Both the position numbers and the translations under genes were made by a program. The notes under the pieces were generated by a model. That model was not told where the DNA came from and made no database searches. It saw only the letters and a program-made list of their open reading frames with translations. 64,000 nt of DNA from Catenovulum agarivorans DS-2 (lineage in GTDB: Bacteria > Pseudomonadota > Gammaproteobacteria > Enterobacterales > Alteromonadaceae): contig NZ_ARZY01000018.1 of assembly GCF_000568405.1 (NCBI RefSeq), positions 25,731 to 89,730 of the forward strand, in the 5' to 3' direction. Position 1 is the first letter of the stretch. The number at the start of each line of letters is the position of its first letter. Shown here one piece after another: positions 1 to 9,105 of the stretch.

Positions 1-1
1 C

Positions 2-1294
2 ATTAAAGCCCTGCTTGATAACATTAATGCGTTTTTAACAGGTGCTGAGCGCATAGTTGCGGGTTTTAAATTTGTTTTTAATAGCTTTACCGCGGGCTTA
101 AAAGGCATTGCCCAAGCCTCTACCTTGTTAATTAGTGAAGTATTGGCAGGTTGGGCAAAAGTATTTGAGTTTATGGGCGCAGATACTTTAGCGCAAAAAG
201 CTCAGCAACAATCAAAAGCTTTGCTTGCTGTTTCTAACGCGTTTAAAACCGAACTTGAAAAAGATATTCAAGACGTACACACAGCCTGGGAAACCATTAC
301 CCAAAGCAGTAACGAAACTGTTACTAAAAATTACCAACAAACGGCTGAGCAACTTAAAAAAACAACAGAAGCTCAAAAACAAAGCATTGAAACCGTTGAC
401 GAGACAGCTAAAAAATCAGTTGAAGATTTAAGCTTGGTTATGAGCAAAGCAGGCATTGTGACCACTAAATCCTTACAAGACACCGAAGCAAAAGCAAAAG
501 AAACCTATGAGCAAATTAACAAAGCTCACAAAAACGGTGAAGTTGGCGTATACGAGTTAGAACAAGCATATAAAAAGTGGGAAGAAGCTGCCAATGCAAC
601 AGCCAAAGCAACCAAAGGAATTGTTGACCCAGCATTAAAAGCTGCGCGTGCAAATTTAAACTTAAAAGATTCAAATGAACAAGGTGCAGACTCTGCCAGC
701 GCAAACGCCAAAGAAATTGCAAGGTTGCGAGAGGAACTGCGTTTACTTCAACTGCAATTGCAACAAACCAACGGTGGTTTGCAGCAGCAATTAGATATAC
801 AAACCCAGCTAAACAACCAACGCAGACAATACAGCGCCGAAAATAGCCGCAATAACTTAACCGAGTCGCGCACCTTAACAACAACCAGTGGCGAGTCAGT
901 TGACATTGAAAAGCTCAGTGCTCGTGAATTATCAGACTTACGTGCTCAGTACAATAAGTCGGCATCTACCACTAAATTTGCCCATATGCGTGACCACTAC
1001 GCCAAGCAAATTGCCATTGTAGACGAACAATACAACAAGGTTACCGATGCCGCACGCAAACAGCGCACAAACAGTAATTCCAACAATAGTTCAAGCGCTA
1101 GCAGCTCAAATAACCAAAGTTCAAACGCAAATTCAAACAACAGTGCCCGTGTTGTTGGTGCAGATAGCAGCACAATAACAGACAACACCCGCGCATTGCG
1201 CCAGCTTACTGAATCACTTGATTTATTGCGTTTTAGCATGGAAGGCCAGTCAGATTTTATCAGCGAGTTAGAAAGAATTAAGAGCACATCATGA
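2..1294 (+). CDS. Phage tail tape measure protein, C-terminal part
   Basis: The reading frame is open from the first bases of the window with no stop, so the gene starts upstream and only about 430 C-terminal residues are seen. The visible part starts with hydrophobic, Gly/Ala-rich sequence (AGLKGIAQASTLLISEVLAG) typical of the membrane-like segments of tape measure proteins. Long Gln/Lys/Glu-rich helical stretches follow, including a coiled-coil-like block and an Asn/Ser-rich low-complexity segment near the end. Tape measure proteins set tail length and help DNA pass into the host cell. The next gene starts within its stop (ATGA overlap at 1291-1294), which supports one late transcript. A TTG at 125 could be read as a start but is internal to the open frame. 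Confidence 0.75.
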   Translation: MKALLDNINAFLTGAERIVAGFKFVFNSFTAGLKGIAQASTLLISEVLAGWAKVFEFMGADTLAQKAQQQSKALLAVSNAFKTELEKDIQDVHTAWETITQSSNETVTKNYQQTAEQLKKTTEAQKQSIETVDETAKKSVEDLSLVMSKAGIVTTKSLQDTEAKAKETYEQINKAHKNGEVGVYELEQAYKKWEEAANATAKATKGIVDPALKAARANLNLKDSNEQGADSASANAKEIARLREELRLLQLQLQQTNGGLQQQLDIQTQLNNQRRQYSAENSRNNLTESRTLTTTSGESVDIEKLSARELSDLRAQYNKSASTTKFAHMRDHYAKQIAIVDEQYNKVTDAARKQRTNSNSNNSSSASSSNNQSSNANSNNSARVVGADSSTITDNTRALRQLTESLDLLRFSMEGQSDFISELERIKSTS

Positions 1295-1659
1295 TCATCA
1301 TAGACGGCACTATAAATTTACCCGAATTCGTTTGGCAAAACCGCTACGGTTATAGCCCAGTAAACGCGCAAAACACCTATGCAACCGATGGCGCTTTATT
1401 TGTTGAACAGTCGCAAGTGCTAGCTGGTCGACCCATTATTTTAACCAGTGATAGCGAGCCAACGACGGTGTTTAACCAGTTAGAAAACCATGCCGCGGCG
1501 AATGCTGCAAGCGAATTTACCCTCAGCATTAATGGCACCAACTACAACGTAATGTATGACTTTAGCCAGCAAGCTGTTAGCGGTAGCCCAGACATTAATT
1601 TTGCAGATGCAGAGCCTGATTACATAAACAACATTATTCTAAGATTTATTGAGGTTTAA
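1291..1659 (+). CDS. Phage tail-associated protein, unknown function
   Basis: This 122-residue protein has no signal peptide or membrane segment and no motif I recognise. It overlaps the tape measure stop codon by four bases and ends two bases before the next gene, so it is translated as part of the tail operon. Small proteins directly after the tape measure often belong to the tail tip or baseplate in siphovirus-type phages. Its sequence is mostly short beta-like stretches (for example SEFTLSINGTNYNVMYDFS), which suits a structural protein. The role is inferred from position only. Confidence 0.6.
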   Translation: MIIIDGTINLPEFVWQNRYGYSPVNAQNTYATDGALFVEQSQVLAGRPIILTSDSEPTTVFNQLENHAAANAASEFTLSINGTNYNVMYDFSQQAVSGSPDINFADAEPDYINNIILRFIEV

Positions 1660-1661
1660 CC

Positions 1662-4271
1662 ATGACGATTACGCGCTCAGACATCAAGCTAGCCAAGTCA
1701 CAAAAAATGACGGATGAAACCGACGCGGGCGGATTTCGCACAAGCAATATAGTTGAAGACGGTAAGCTTAATGAGATATTTGATAACGTTGGCACAATAG
1801 ATCACGCTGCGGGTAATGTGAGTTTTCGCAAAGTATTTGCAACGGTTGATACTGCAAACACATCTACCTATGGCAACGCCCACATCATTATCGCTAAACC
1901 ACCAGAAGATAACCGAGTTTCAGTAATGGCTTTTGTTGGCAGCACGGAAGCCGAGCAAAACTCAGGTGCAAAAGAACGAGCCGAGGGGTATGCAGGCCGT
2001 ACCTTGGTGATTACCGATTCGCAAACATTAGACGACCAGTTCGCCAACGCAACCGCACTGTATTTAACAACGGGTTATGATTTTGAGATAGACCAGGTTT
2101 ACTACATTGGCATTGAGTACAGCCAACCAGAGGCAAACAACTTACCCAAGGGGGGGCAGTATTTTAAAGTAACTAAAGTCACAAACTTTGGCACATATCA
2201 GCAAGTTGAAATTGACCCACCACTCAATAAGGATTACCCCAAAACAGCCAATGTGTTTGACCCAACCGTTGGCCAAGCTGGTGCTATGGTTGAAATTCAG
2301 CCGACGGTATTGCGCCAAACATCCGAGCTGGTAGACAACGCACAATATGCAGGCGTGACTATTTTAGCCGACGACATAACCGCGGGTGATGATGTTATTA
2401 CGGTGAACGATACCCAAACTCAGTTGGTGCCTTTTATTAAGGGTGTATTTACTGAAGATTCAGCGGTTAGTGTGGAAACGTCTGATGCGTACAAACCGTT
2501 AAATGATGATGGCACGGGTAAAGTGCGAACCGCGAGTATTGTTGAAACCGTGTTTGCACAAACTAAAAACGTTACAGTTGAAATAGCCGACGTACCTAAG
2601 CTAGGTAGCATTACAGCCGTTGCAACTTGGTCTGAAACTTATAGTGGTTTTTTGGGGTCGAGCACACACAAATTTATTTTAAAAGTAAACGAAGAAGGCA
2701 CGAGTAACGGCACGGTTAGCTATACAAACGGCCAGCTTAAAGCTGTTTTTAGTAACAATGTACCAGGCAATGCAAAAGTTACATTTAACTATATAAGCCA
2801 GAGTGCCTACCCGCCGACAACAACCGACGACGTAACACCAGATGCCAACGACGCCAATTTGTATAATTACGACTTGCCAGCAGACACCGCCATTGTTGAA
2901 GGTAGTTTGTTGTTTGAACAAGTCACCTCGGCAACATCTACCAGCAAAACCATAGAACGTTTATACGATAAAGCAGGCGATATTTTGAAAAAATCGACTG
3001 TGCAAAACTTTGGTACCTACTTTAGTCAAACCACAACTTTAACCAATGTGGGCAGTATAGATTACCAATCGGGTGATATTCGCTGGACTGAAAATAACAC
3101 CAGTTTGCCGCTTGAGTTGTTTAACAATATGTACTTAAAAAACTTGTTAGCAACAACCAGCAACTTAACGTTCAACATTACAACCGATGAATTTAAGCGT
3201 GAATCACTTAATATTCGTGCGACTTTGCCGAATGACAATTTAGTTAGTTTATCGGCTGATGCGAATGGCGACATTACAGGTACTGGCGGCTCGGGCACCG
3301 TGTCGCTAGATGGTTTGGTCAGTGTTACTTTTGATTCGCCTGTGTTGGCTGAGTCTATCCAATACGATTATGTTTTTTATAAAGATACGGCGGTACCAGA
3401 AGCATTAACTGGAATTGATCCTGTTCGTTTGCCGACAAATGGTCGTGTGCCTTTTATCCGTCAGTTTGATGTGATCGTTATTCACAACACTCAAGAACAA
3501 GCATTAGCCACGCCAGCCATTAACGATACCATTGATTTAGGCCGTATTAATGTCGGCTGGGTAGATATTGTGGATGCAAACGGCATTAGTTTATATACCG
3601 CCGACGATCAGCATTATTCACTCGACCAAGCCACAGGTATTGTAACTGTTAATACTGATTGGTTAGCCCAAGGTTTCACCGCTCCGTTTACCGCCTTTGA
3701 CATGATAGAAGAAACTGTTTTAGTCAGCGGTGTGCAAGGCAACCGAGTGTATACCGCATTGCCGATTAGCCGCAATTATACCGCTGGTGATACCTATATT
3801 AGTACCGCACTGCAGCTTGGTGATTTATTCGCTCAGGTTAAACATGTATTTGACCAAAATGTTTGGCTAGGTAACTGGACGAATGACGTTTCAGGCGAAC
3901 CAGCCGACGCGGGTTTTGACAACATCAATAATCCAATCACGGTAAATAACCGCAGCGCAATAACAGAGCGTTGGCGCATTGAGTTTTTAGATTCTGATAA
4001 TTTTGAACTGTATGGCGAGCAGCTTGGTTTAGTTGGCACTGGTAATAAAACGGTCGACTTTAGCCCAATAAACCCACAAACCAGCTTGCCATATTTTACA
4101 GTGCCCAGCGCTGGTTGGTCAGGCGGCTGGAGTATCGGCAATATTCTGCGGTTTAACACAATTGGTGCAGCCAAACCCATATGGTTTGTACGCTCGGTGT
4201 TGCCAAGTATTGCATCTATTGAACAAGACGATATCCGCGTGCAGATACGCGGCAATATTACACAAGCTTAA
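1662..4271 (+). CDS. Large phage tail structural protein
   Basis: An 869-residue protein made almost wholly of predicted beta-rich sequence, with many Thr, Asn, Asp and Val and almost no Cys. There is no signal peptide and no evident enzyme motif. It contains repeated Ig-like patterns such as the VNEEGTSNGTVSYTNG region around residues 340-360. It starts two bases after the previous gene and is followed by the other tail genes, so it is probably a tail tip, baseplate or fibre-base component. I recall similar large proteins in Mu-like prophages of marine bacteria but cannot name the family. The molecular role is unknown. Confidence 0.6.
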   Translation: MTITRSDIKLAKSQKMTDETDAGGFRTSNIVEDGKLNEIFDNVGTIDHAAGNVSFRKVFATVDTANTSTYGNAHIIIAKPPEDNRVSVMAFVGSTEAEQNSGAKERAEGYAGRTLVITDSQTLDDQFANATALYLTTGYDFEIDQVYYIGIEYSQPEANNLPKGGQYFKVTKVTNFGTYQQVEIDPPLNKDYPKTANVFDPTVGQAGAMVEIQPTVLRQTSELVDNAQYAGVTILADDITAGDDVITVNDTQTQLVPFIKGVFTEDSAVSVETSDAYKPLNDDGTGKVRTASIVETVFAQTKNVTVEIADVPKLGSITAVATWSETYSGFLGSSTHKFILKVNEEGTSNGTVSYTNGQLKAVFSNNVPGNAKVTFNYISQSAYPPTTTDDVTPDANDANLYNYDLPADTAIVEGSLLFEQVTSATSTSKTIERLYDKAGDILKKSTVQNFGTYFSQTTTLTNVGSIDYQSGDIRWTENNTSLPLELFNNMYLKNLLATTSNLTFNITTDEFKRESLNIRATLPNDNLVSLSADANGDITGTGGSGTVSLDGLVSVTFDSPVLAESIQYDYVFYKDTAVPEALTGIDPVRLPTNGRVPFIRQFDVIVIHNTQEQALATPAINDTIDLGRINVGWVDIVDANGISLYTADDQHYSLDQATGIVTVNTDWLAQGFTAPFTAFDMIEETVLVSGVQGNRVYTALPISRNYTAGDTYISTALQLGDLFAQVKHVFDQNVWLGNWTNDVSGEPADAGFDNINNPITVNNRSAITERWRIEFLDSDNFELYGEQLGLVGTGNKTVDFSPINPQTSLPYFTVPSAGWSGGWSIGNILRFNTIGAAKPIWFVRSVLPSIASIEQDDIRVQIRGNITQA

Positions 4272-4288
4272 TTGGGGAGTTTTTACGT

Positions 4289-5398
4289 ATGGCTTTAGAT
4301 ACAACAAAGTTTTTGGGCGGTGATGGCTCAGCGGTTAATCCTTACATTATTCATAATGAAGATGCGTTGTTAGCTTTGATTGGTGATGAGCATTCGGATG
4401 GTAGTGCACAGAGTAAGTATTTTGAAGTTGTTGCAGATATAGACATAACCTATCTTTCTATTTTTACGCTGAAAATCGCTAGCATTGATGGCAGTGTGAT
4501 TAATGGTAACGGACATAGCCTATATTTTCCGATACTGCATTCAAATAGCGGATTTGACTGTTTATTTATAGGGGTAAATACAGCTGAGATTTACAACCTG
4601 CATATAGACGTTGAAGGAAAATCCGGTGTATCGTCTTATGGCCCAGTTCGTCGTTGTAAGTTATACAATTGCATGTTAACCGGAAATTATGGTGACATTC
4701 GAGGGGCTACGCTTGATACGCCACCTCAAAATTTACAAAATTGTTTGTTCAATTTGCAAGGGTCTACGCTTGATAAATTATCAACGAGTTCAAGCTATTC
4801 GAGTGTTACGTCATATTATGTTGAAGGCTCGGCACCTATTACGTCAACAGCCTCAGAAGGACTTGTTTTAAATGCAGATAAATTGTTAGCTGCATCTTAC
4901 CCAAATCTAGCTCCAGAACACTGGAACGTTGTTGACGGAGCATTACCCACATTAAAAATAAAACCATACAGTGGTTTACCAGTCACCCGAGTTGCAGGCA
5001 TATCTAAATTAGACGGCGTACCTGCCAAACGCCGAATTACAGTGCAAGACTTCAATGGTGGTCGTATTGCTCGCACTTATAGTGACGAGTTAACAGGCGA
5101 ATTTAGTATTCAAACCAGTCCTTACAAAACAGGCGTCACTGTAATTGTTGACGATGAAATTGGCACTGAAATTCAATCTAGTAAAGCTTACACAGTCGGT
5201 CAAATTGTTCACCACGCGGACTATGCAGGCATTGCTTATGTTTGCACGACAGCTGGTACAACAGGTGCAACATTGCCAGAAACCAACACTTACCCTGAAA
5301 GCGGCACCGTTACCATTGGCACAGCCGTATTTGCTGCCAAGCCAATAAACAAGCCGCAAATATTTAGCCCTGTTAAACCTGAAGTTATTTTGGAGTAA
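4289..5398 (+). CDS. Phage tail protein with beta-helix-like and cell-surface-binding-like parts
   Basis: A 369-residue protein. Residues 1-170 resemble a right-handed beta-helix or GLUG-type repeat region: an NPYIIHNEDALLAL motif, then VINGNGHSL and a series of short strands, as in phage fibres and pectate-lyase-like folds. The middle (about 225-285) looks like a small beta-sandwich. The C-terminus (about 295-355) carries a module of the type AYTVGQIVHHADYAGIAYVC, with a following Gly/Thr pattern, as found in phage tail and chitin-binding-like modules. The related module in the next gene suggests duplication. A weak GGGGAG ribosome site lies about 10 bases before the ATG. It probably takes part in host recognition; this is inference. 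Confidence 0.6.
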   Translation: MALDTTKFLGGDGSAVNPYIIHNEDALLALIGDEHSDGSAQSKYFEVVADIDITYLSIFTLKIASIDGSVINGNGHSLYFPILHSNSGFDCLFIGVNTAEIYNLHIDVEGKSGVSSYGPVRRCKLYNCMLTGNYGDIRGATLDTPPQNLQNCLFNLQGSTLDKLSTSSSYSSVTSYYVEGSAPITSTASEGLVLNADKLLAASYPNLAPEHWNVVDGALPTLKIKPYSGLPVTRVAGISKLDGVPAKRRITVQDFNGGRIARTYSDELTGEFSIQTSPYKTGVTVIVDDEIGTEIQSSKAYTVGQIVHHADYAGIAYVCTTAGTTGATLPETNTYPESGTVTIGTAVFAAKPINKPQIFSPVKPEVILE

Positions 5399-5400
5399 AC

Positions 5401-6144
5401 ATGGGCTTTAAGTACTTATACAACCCGCAAAGCTTAGACTCAGATAGCACAGAGCGAGCATTTAGTTTAACTGGGTGCATTGAGTTTCTAGGTGAGGCCG
5501 CGGAGGACTTACGTGAGCCATACAATCCAAGTGCAAGCCAACTCGAAAGTGATAACAGCGCTATTACCGAATTATTTACCAGTGTTGAATCAAACGTTAT
5601 TGGCTCAGGCGAACCCGCTTTATATTTACTTGGTGGTCAAACACAAGAGCAAAACCAAAACGTATCGCGGCCAATTGTGGTTAATCAGTATTTAAACGGC
5701 AATATTACGCAGGTTGGCGCTGGACAAAGTCGTTCGGGCGATGGTGGTTTTACCATAGGTTTATACACAACGTCGGCAACACATTTAATTGCGACAAGTT
5801 GGCAGCAGTTTGGTGATGTATTTGGGGCGTTAAAATTGGTGATAGTTGGTGAGGTTGTTCGGCCAAGTATCGCCAACGGGTTTGTTTACCATGTTTTGAA
5901 TAATGGCAGTTTGGGCGCAGTAGAGCCGAACTGGCCAACACAAGCAGATGAACAAATTACCAGTGGCAGTGTGACGCTCAAAGCGGTTGTGTATTTTCAG
6001 CCTGTTGCACATGCGCCATTAACAGCTGAAAAGAATTATGCATCAGGTGCGTTTCCTGCCGAGGTTCGACAAGCTGACTCATGCCCTGTGTTTGATCCTG
6101 ATAGTTTTGAGCTATCAGCCGATGTACGGGCGATGTTCGCATGA
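5401..6144 (+). CDS. Phage tail protein with a C-terminal binding-like module
   Basis: A 247-residue protein that starts two bases after the stop of the previous gene and overlaps the next gene by four bases. The N-terminal half has no motif I recognise. The C-terminal part (about residues 150-205) has the pattern GEVVRPSIANGFVYHVLNNG, then EPNWPT and a GSVTLKAVVYF strand. This resembles the C-terminal module of the preceding protein and the surface- or sugar-binding repeats seen in other phage fibres. A structural role in the tail tip or fibre is likely from position. There is no chaperone-like or enzyme motif. Confidence 0.55.
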   Translation: MGFKYLYNPQSLDSDSTERAFSLTGCIEFLGEAAEDLREPYNPSASQLESDNSAITELFTSVESNVIGSGEPALYLLGGQTQEQNQNVSRPIVVNQYLNGNITQVGAGQSRSGDGGFTIGLYTTSATHLIATSWQQFGDVFGALKLVIVGEVVRPSIANGFVYHVLNNGSLGAVEPNWPTQADEQITSGSVTLKAVVYFQPVAHAPLTAEKNYASGAFPAEVRQADSCPVFDPDSFELSADVRAMFA

Positions 6145-7931
6145 TATTTAATTTCACTAATCTCAGCTATCAACCACCTATACCTTTGTTATTTAACTTT
6201 GGTGTGGATGATGTTGTGGTTATTGAACCAGCAGCGCCACCACCCAATACAATTACCCCTTTGCTATTTAGTTATAAACAAAACCAAGGTATTGATGCTG
6301 ATTTAAACGTGCAATATTTGCAGCCAATGGAGCAAGCAAACGATTTGGTAAATACTTTTTGGCAAGAAATTGCGCCTGCTATTGTCTATTTAGGGACTGA
6401 CTTTTTACACATTGAGCAGACCAATTCAACAGCGGTAAAAATGCAGTGGAGCCATAAAGCCGATGACGCAACCGATTTAACTTCTATATATAGAGAAGTA
6501 GACGCATTGGTAAATGGCGTTGTATCTTTGTTTAAACATAGCAAGGTACTCGCTGCTAAATTACAAACCACTTATCAGCTACCACCCAAATTTGAAACCG
6601 CATTTAAATTTGGGTACCAGGATTTAAAAGCACAAAGTGTTCACTATAACGCACGCTTTAATCATGTAGAGCAAGTAACCGACACCACCACAATTTTGTG
6701 GGGGCCTGTACCGTACTTTCATATCTGCCATTATGAATATATTCCTCCAGGGCCAAGCCAGGTTAAATTCAACTTTTGGGATAACTCATTGTCATCACTC
6801 ACATTTAACTTTGATGGCCAGCAAAACCCGAAAGTCTGTGTAACGGGTGGTAGCTATTTTGTGCCAACCACATCAGTACCCACAATAGACAAGCCAATCA
6901 TAACAACGGTTTATCGCAGGAGAGTTCACAAAGTGATCCACTCATTAAAATGTTTTAGAGATTCTGATAATGCGCCTGTGCATATCACTTCTTTCAATAT
7001 GAATACCAGCCGTGACCAGTGGGGCTTTAGTTTTGCAATGCAATGCGCCAGCAAAGGCGAAGCAGCTAAACTTGCCCACGTAAATGGCGAACCTGTGGAC
7101 GTTCGCATTGAGTTAAACGGCCATGTTATTCGCGGCATTGCTGAAAATATAAGCCGCAGCAAAGCATTTGGCAGCAACAAGTTTAGCGTTTCTGGTCGTT
7201 CTATTGTTGCAAGGCTCGCGCAGCCTTTTGAAATTCCAACCGCTTATGCGAACTCAAGCGCAATGAATGCAACGCAAATTATTAATGACGTGCTTACTGG
7301 TACGGGTTGGACGTACACATTTGATTTAACCGATTGGCTTATCCCCGCAGGCGCATTAAACCTACAATCAGCATCAACCATTGATGTTATCACTACTATC
7401 GCAAAAGCCGCAGGCGGCATAGTAATCGCCGATACTGACTTTAAAGACATTCAGTTATTGCCGCGAAATAAAGCACCGTACTGGACACTTGGCCAAGCAA
7501 CCGAAGACCACCAGATTAATGATTCAGTGATATTTAGCCAGAGCGACAACCCAGCCAATACACCCTTATATAACGCGGTTTTTGTACGTGGTGAGCAGCA
7601 AGGCGTATCAACCAAAATTAAACGTAATGGCACATTGGGCGACAAATTGGCCACGGATGTTGTTGACTCACTCATTACCCATATAGATGCCGCAAGACAG
7701 CGCGGTACCAGTGAGTTAGCCGAAGCTGGCAAAGGCGCAAATTTTAGCTACACAACCACCATTATGGATGGCTTGCCCATTATTAAACCAGGTGCGCTGA
7801 TTGCGGTGGACGAGTCAGCCGAGCAATACAAAGTTATTTGTGATGCGGTGAGTGTATCGGCCCAAGTTTCTAACAAAGGGCTGTTAACCGTGCGCCAATC
7901 AATTACAGGGTATCGAAGTTATGAGCAATAA
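6141..7931 (+). CDS. Phage tail hub / baseplate hub-like protein
   Basis: A 596-residue protein. The C-terminal 330 residues look like the hub family (gp27/late-control-like) of contractile and siphovirus tails. There is a beta-barrel-like part with RIELNGHVIRGIAENISRS, then a SVSGRSIVARLAQPFE stretch marking the change to the next domain. After that comes an INDVLTGTGW...IDVITTIAKAAGGIVIAD segment, and finally a barrel ending in PGALIAVDE. The N-terminal 260 residues are specific to this phage type and carry Pro-rich linkers. It overlaps both neighbours (4 and 11 bases), so translation is coupled. Hub proteins form the ring at the tail tip to which fibres and lytic proteins attach. The family call is from pattern recall and should be treated as probable. 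Confidence 0.6.
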   Translation: MIFNFTNLSYQPPIPLLFNFGVDDVVVIEPAAPPPNTITPLLFSYKQNQGIDADLNVQYLQPMEQANDLVNTFWQEIAPAIVYLGTDFLHIEQTNSTAVKMQWSHKADDATDLTSIYREVDALVNGVVSLFKHSKVLAAKLQTTYQLPPKFETAFKFGYQDLKAQSVHYNARFNHVEQVTDTTTILWGPVPYFHICHYEYIPPGPSQVKFNFWDNSLSSLTFNFDGQQNPKVCVTGGSYFVPTTSVPTIDKPIITTVYRRRVHKVIHSLKCFRDSDNAPVHITSFNMNTSRDQWGFSFAMQCASKGEAAKLAHVNGEPVDVRIELNGHVIRGIAENISRSKAFGSNKFSVSGRSIVARLAQPFEIPTAYANSSAMNATQIINDVLTGTGWTYTFDLTDWLIPAGALNLQSASTIDVITTIAKAAGGIVIADTDFKDIQLLPRNKAPYWTLGQATEDHQINDSVIFSQSDNPANTPLYNAVFVRGEQQGVSTKIKRNGTLGDKLATDVVDSLITHIDAARQRGTSELAEAGKGANFSYTTTIMDGLPIIKPGALIAVDESAEQYKVICDAVSVSAQVSNKGLLTVRQSITGYRSYEQ

Positions 7932-8151
7932 CTTACAGCGCTTAACCGCCCTAGTTGGCGATAACCAAAGTAAAACGGTTGCGACTGTAACCGCGGTAAA
8001 TGCTGATGGTACCTGCAAAGTGCAGCTAAACAGTGGCGTGGCAATAACTGTATTTGGCGAAGGTTACGCCGTATCAGACAAGGTTTATATAGAAGCTGGC
8101 AGAGTGTTGGCGAAAGCCGCCGATTTGCCTTATACCGAGATAGAGATATGA
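7921..8151 (+). CDS. Small phage tail-module protein, OB-like
   Basis: A 76-residue protein starting inside the end of the hub gene (11-base overlap) and ending in a four-base overlap with the next gene. The sequence VATVTAVNADGTCKVQLNSG followed by VSDKVYIEAGRVL is the strand-turn pattern of a small OB-fold. Such folds are common in baseplate spike or hub-adjacent proteins (gpV or gp5 N-terminal type). It has no spike repeat and no enzyme motif, so it may be an adaptor between hub and fibres. The fold is inferred by eye. Confidence 0.55.
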   Translation: MSNNLQRLTALVGDNQSKTVATVTAVNADGTCKVQLNSGVAITVFGEGYAVSDKVYIEAGRVLAKAADLPYTEIEI

Positions 8152-8438
8152 AAGTTGATTATGAGTTTGAAGAGATTGGCCATTTTGTTCGACTTAACCT
8201 AGACAGTGATACATTCAATGGCACGCTATTAGTCCAGTACGGCATATATGATGAAGCAACGATTAAAGGCCTATCATGCCAAGGCTTAACAATCAGCTTA
8301 CTACGCCCATTAATCAAGTTCCTAGCCCAACGCGGCATCAAAACAATCCACTACGAACGCCGAAAGCACGGCAAGACAATCAAAAAATCACAATCGATAG
8401 AGTTTTTTATAAAACGGTTTAAAAAGATAGGCAGTTAA
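8148..8438 (+). CDS. Small basic phage protein, unknown function
   Basis: A 96-residue protein and the last gene of the overlapping tail block. The N-terminal half is acidic (EFEEIGHFVRLNLDSD). The C-terminal third is strongly basic (HYERRKHGKTIKKSQSIEF), which could bind nucleic acid or a membrane surface. I do not recognise a family. The four-base overlap with the previous gene argues that it is translated together with the tail genes. Confidence 0.5.
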   Translation: MKVDYEFEEIGHFVRLNLDSDTFNGTLLVQYGIYDEATIKGLSCQGLTISLLRPLIKFLAQRGIKTIHYERRKHGKTIKKSQSIEFFIKRFKKIGS

Positions 8439-8499
8439 GTTATGTTGTTCTGTCTTAACTTTTGTAAAGGACAGTAAATTAATACTGCTATTGATTCTA

Positions 8500-8994
8500 A
8501 TGACTCTAACACCCTCAGACGTAACCGCTATATGCGCAACTTTTATAGCTTTATTAGCACTAGTTGTATCTCTTGTTCAACTTAAAATACAGAGAAAGCA
8601 TAATCAGCTTTCTTTGAGACCGTACTTAAATTGCAATTTTAGGTTTGATACTGCTAAGCCAATATCCTTTCGGGTTGAAAATAAAGGCCAAGGGGTAGCT
8701 ATAATCAAGGCGCTTGTTATGGTTAATTTAGGTAAGAGGAAAATAATAAAGAATCACTTCGATATGGAAAGTGCTTTTCTTGAAGCAGGCATTGATCTTA
8801 ATAAAGTTTCTTTTTCAGGTTCTATTCCCGCTCGAGAGGGCTATCTAATGCCTGGAGATAGCCTTACTTTGATAGAGTTTCATGAATCAGCAAAGGATAC
8901 CGGTTTGTATAAATTTTTAAATGAGAAGTTAGACCCTGTCCATTTTGAAATTGAGTATGAATGTGTGTATCAAAAACGGTATAGTACCCATTGA
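8500..8994 (+). CDS. Membrane-anchored cargo protein at the prophage end
   Basis: A 164-residue protein if the ATG at 8500 is used; a TTG three codons earlier is less likely. It has one N-terminal membrane segment (AICATFIALLALVVSLVQL), a basic stop (KIQRKHNQ) and a soluble domain of about 120 residues that begins LSLRPYL and looks beta-rich. This architecture recurs in uncharacterised proteins of mobile elements and of regions between core genes. The gene lies between the last tail gene and the phage end, where Mu-like phages carry dispensable genes such as mom or other host-altering cargo. It is not needed to build a tail, so a role in exclusion, defence or host fitness is possible but not shown. 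Confidence 0.6.
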   Translation: MTLTPSDVTAICATFIALLALVVSLVQLKIQRKHNQLSLRPYLNCNFRFDTAKPISFRVENKGQGVAIIKALVMVNLGKRKIIKNHFDMESAFLEAGIDLNKVSFSGSIPAREGYLMPGDSLTLIEFHESAKDTGLYKFLNEKLDPVHFEIEYECVYQKRYSTH

Positions 8995-9059
8995 TTTTGT
9001 TTTGCGAGTATTTTTCTAGTTACATATGTTACTTTTTGATGATATTTTGATTTTTTAAA

Positions 9060-9105
9060 TTTTCGCACTTATCGCAGTTTAAAGGTTGTTTTTTCGCGGC
9101 TTGCA
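9060..9105 (+). repeat. Predicted right terminus of the Mu-like prophage (attR side)
   Basis: The 46 bases contain two direct copies of TTTTCGC(A/G) at 9060 and 9091, 31 bases apart, and end in CA at 9104-9105. Read on the minus strand this gives TG at the very end, a GAAAAA run, and GATAAGTGCGAAAA. This matches by memory the R1-R2 transposase-binding arrangement of phage Mu (13 of 15 bases around GATAAATGCGAAAAC). The five bases TCACG at 9106-9110 would be the target duplication; the second copy should flank the left end outside this window. Confidence 0.65.

Larger units (their letters stand above)
1..9105 (+). mobile_element. Right part of a Mu-like (transposable) prophage
   Basis: A run of same-strand structural genes with 1-11 base overlaps or very short gaps (tape measure, tail proteins, hub-like protein) is typical of a phage late operon. 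The last gene before host DNA is a small membrane protein. At 9060-9105 the DNA resembles the right end of phage Mu as I remember it: read from 9105 leftwards it starts with TG, has a GAAAAA run, and carries GATAAGTGCGAAAA where Mu has GATAAATGCGAAAA at almost the same distance (32 against 35 bases). Directly after 9105 the host reading frame of a GIY-YIG nuclease begins in mid-gene. The left end, transposase and head genes lie outside the window. The prophage call is firm; the Mu-type call and the exact end are inferred. Confidence 0.8.

Noticed and set aside
8450..8474. CTGTC ... GACAG repeat as a terminator of the phage tail operon
   Set aside because: Only five base pairs with a 15-base loop and no T-run.
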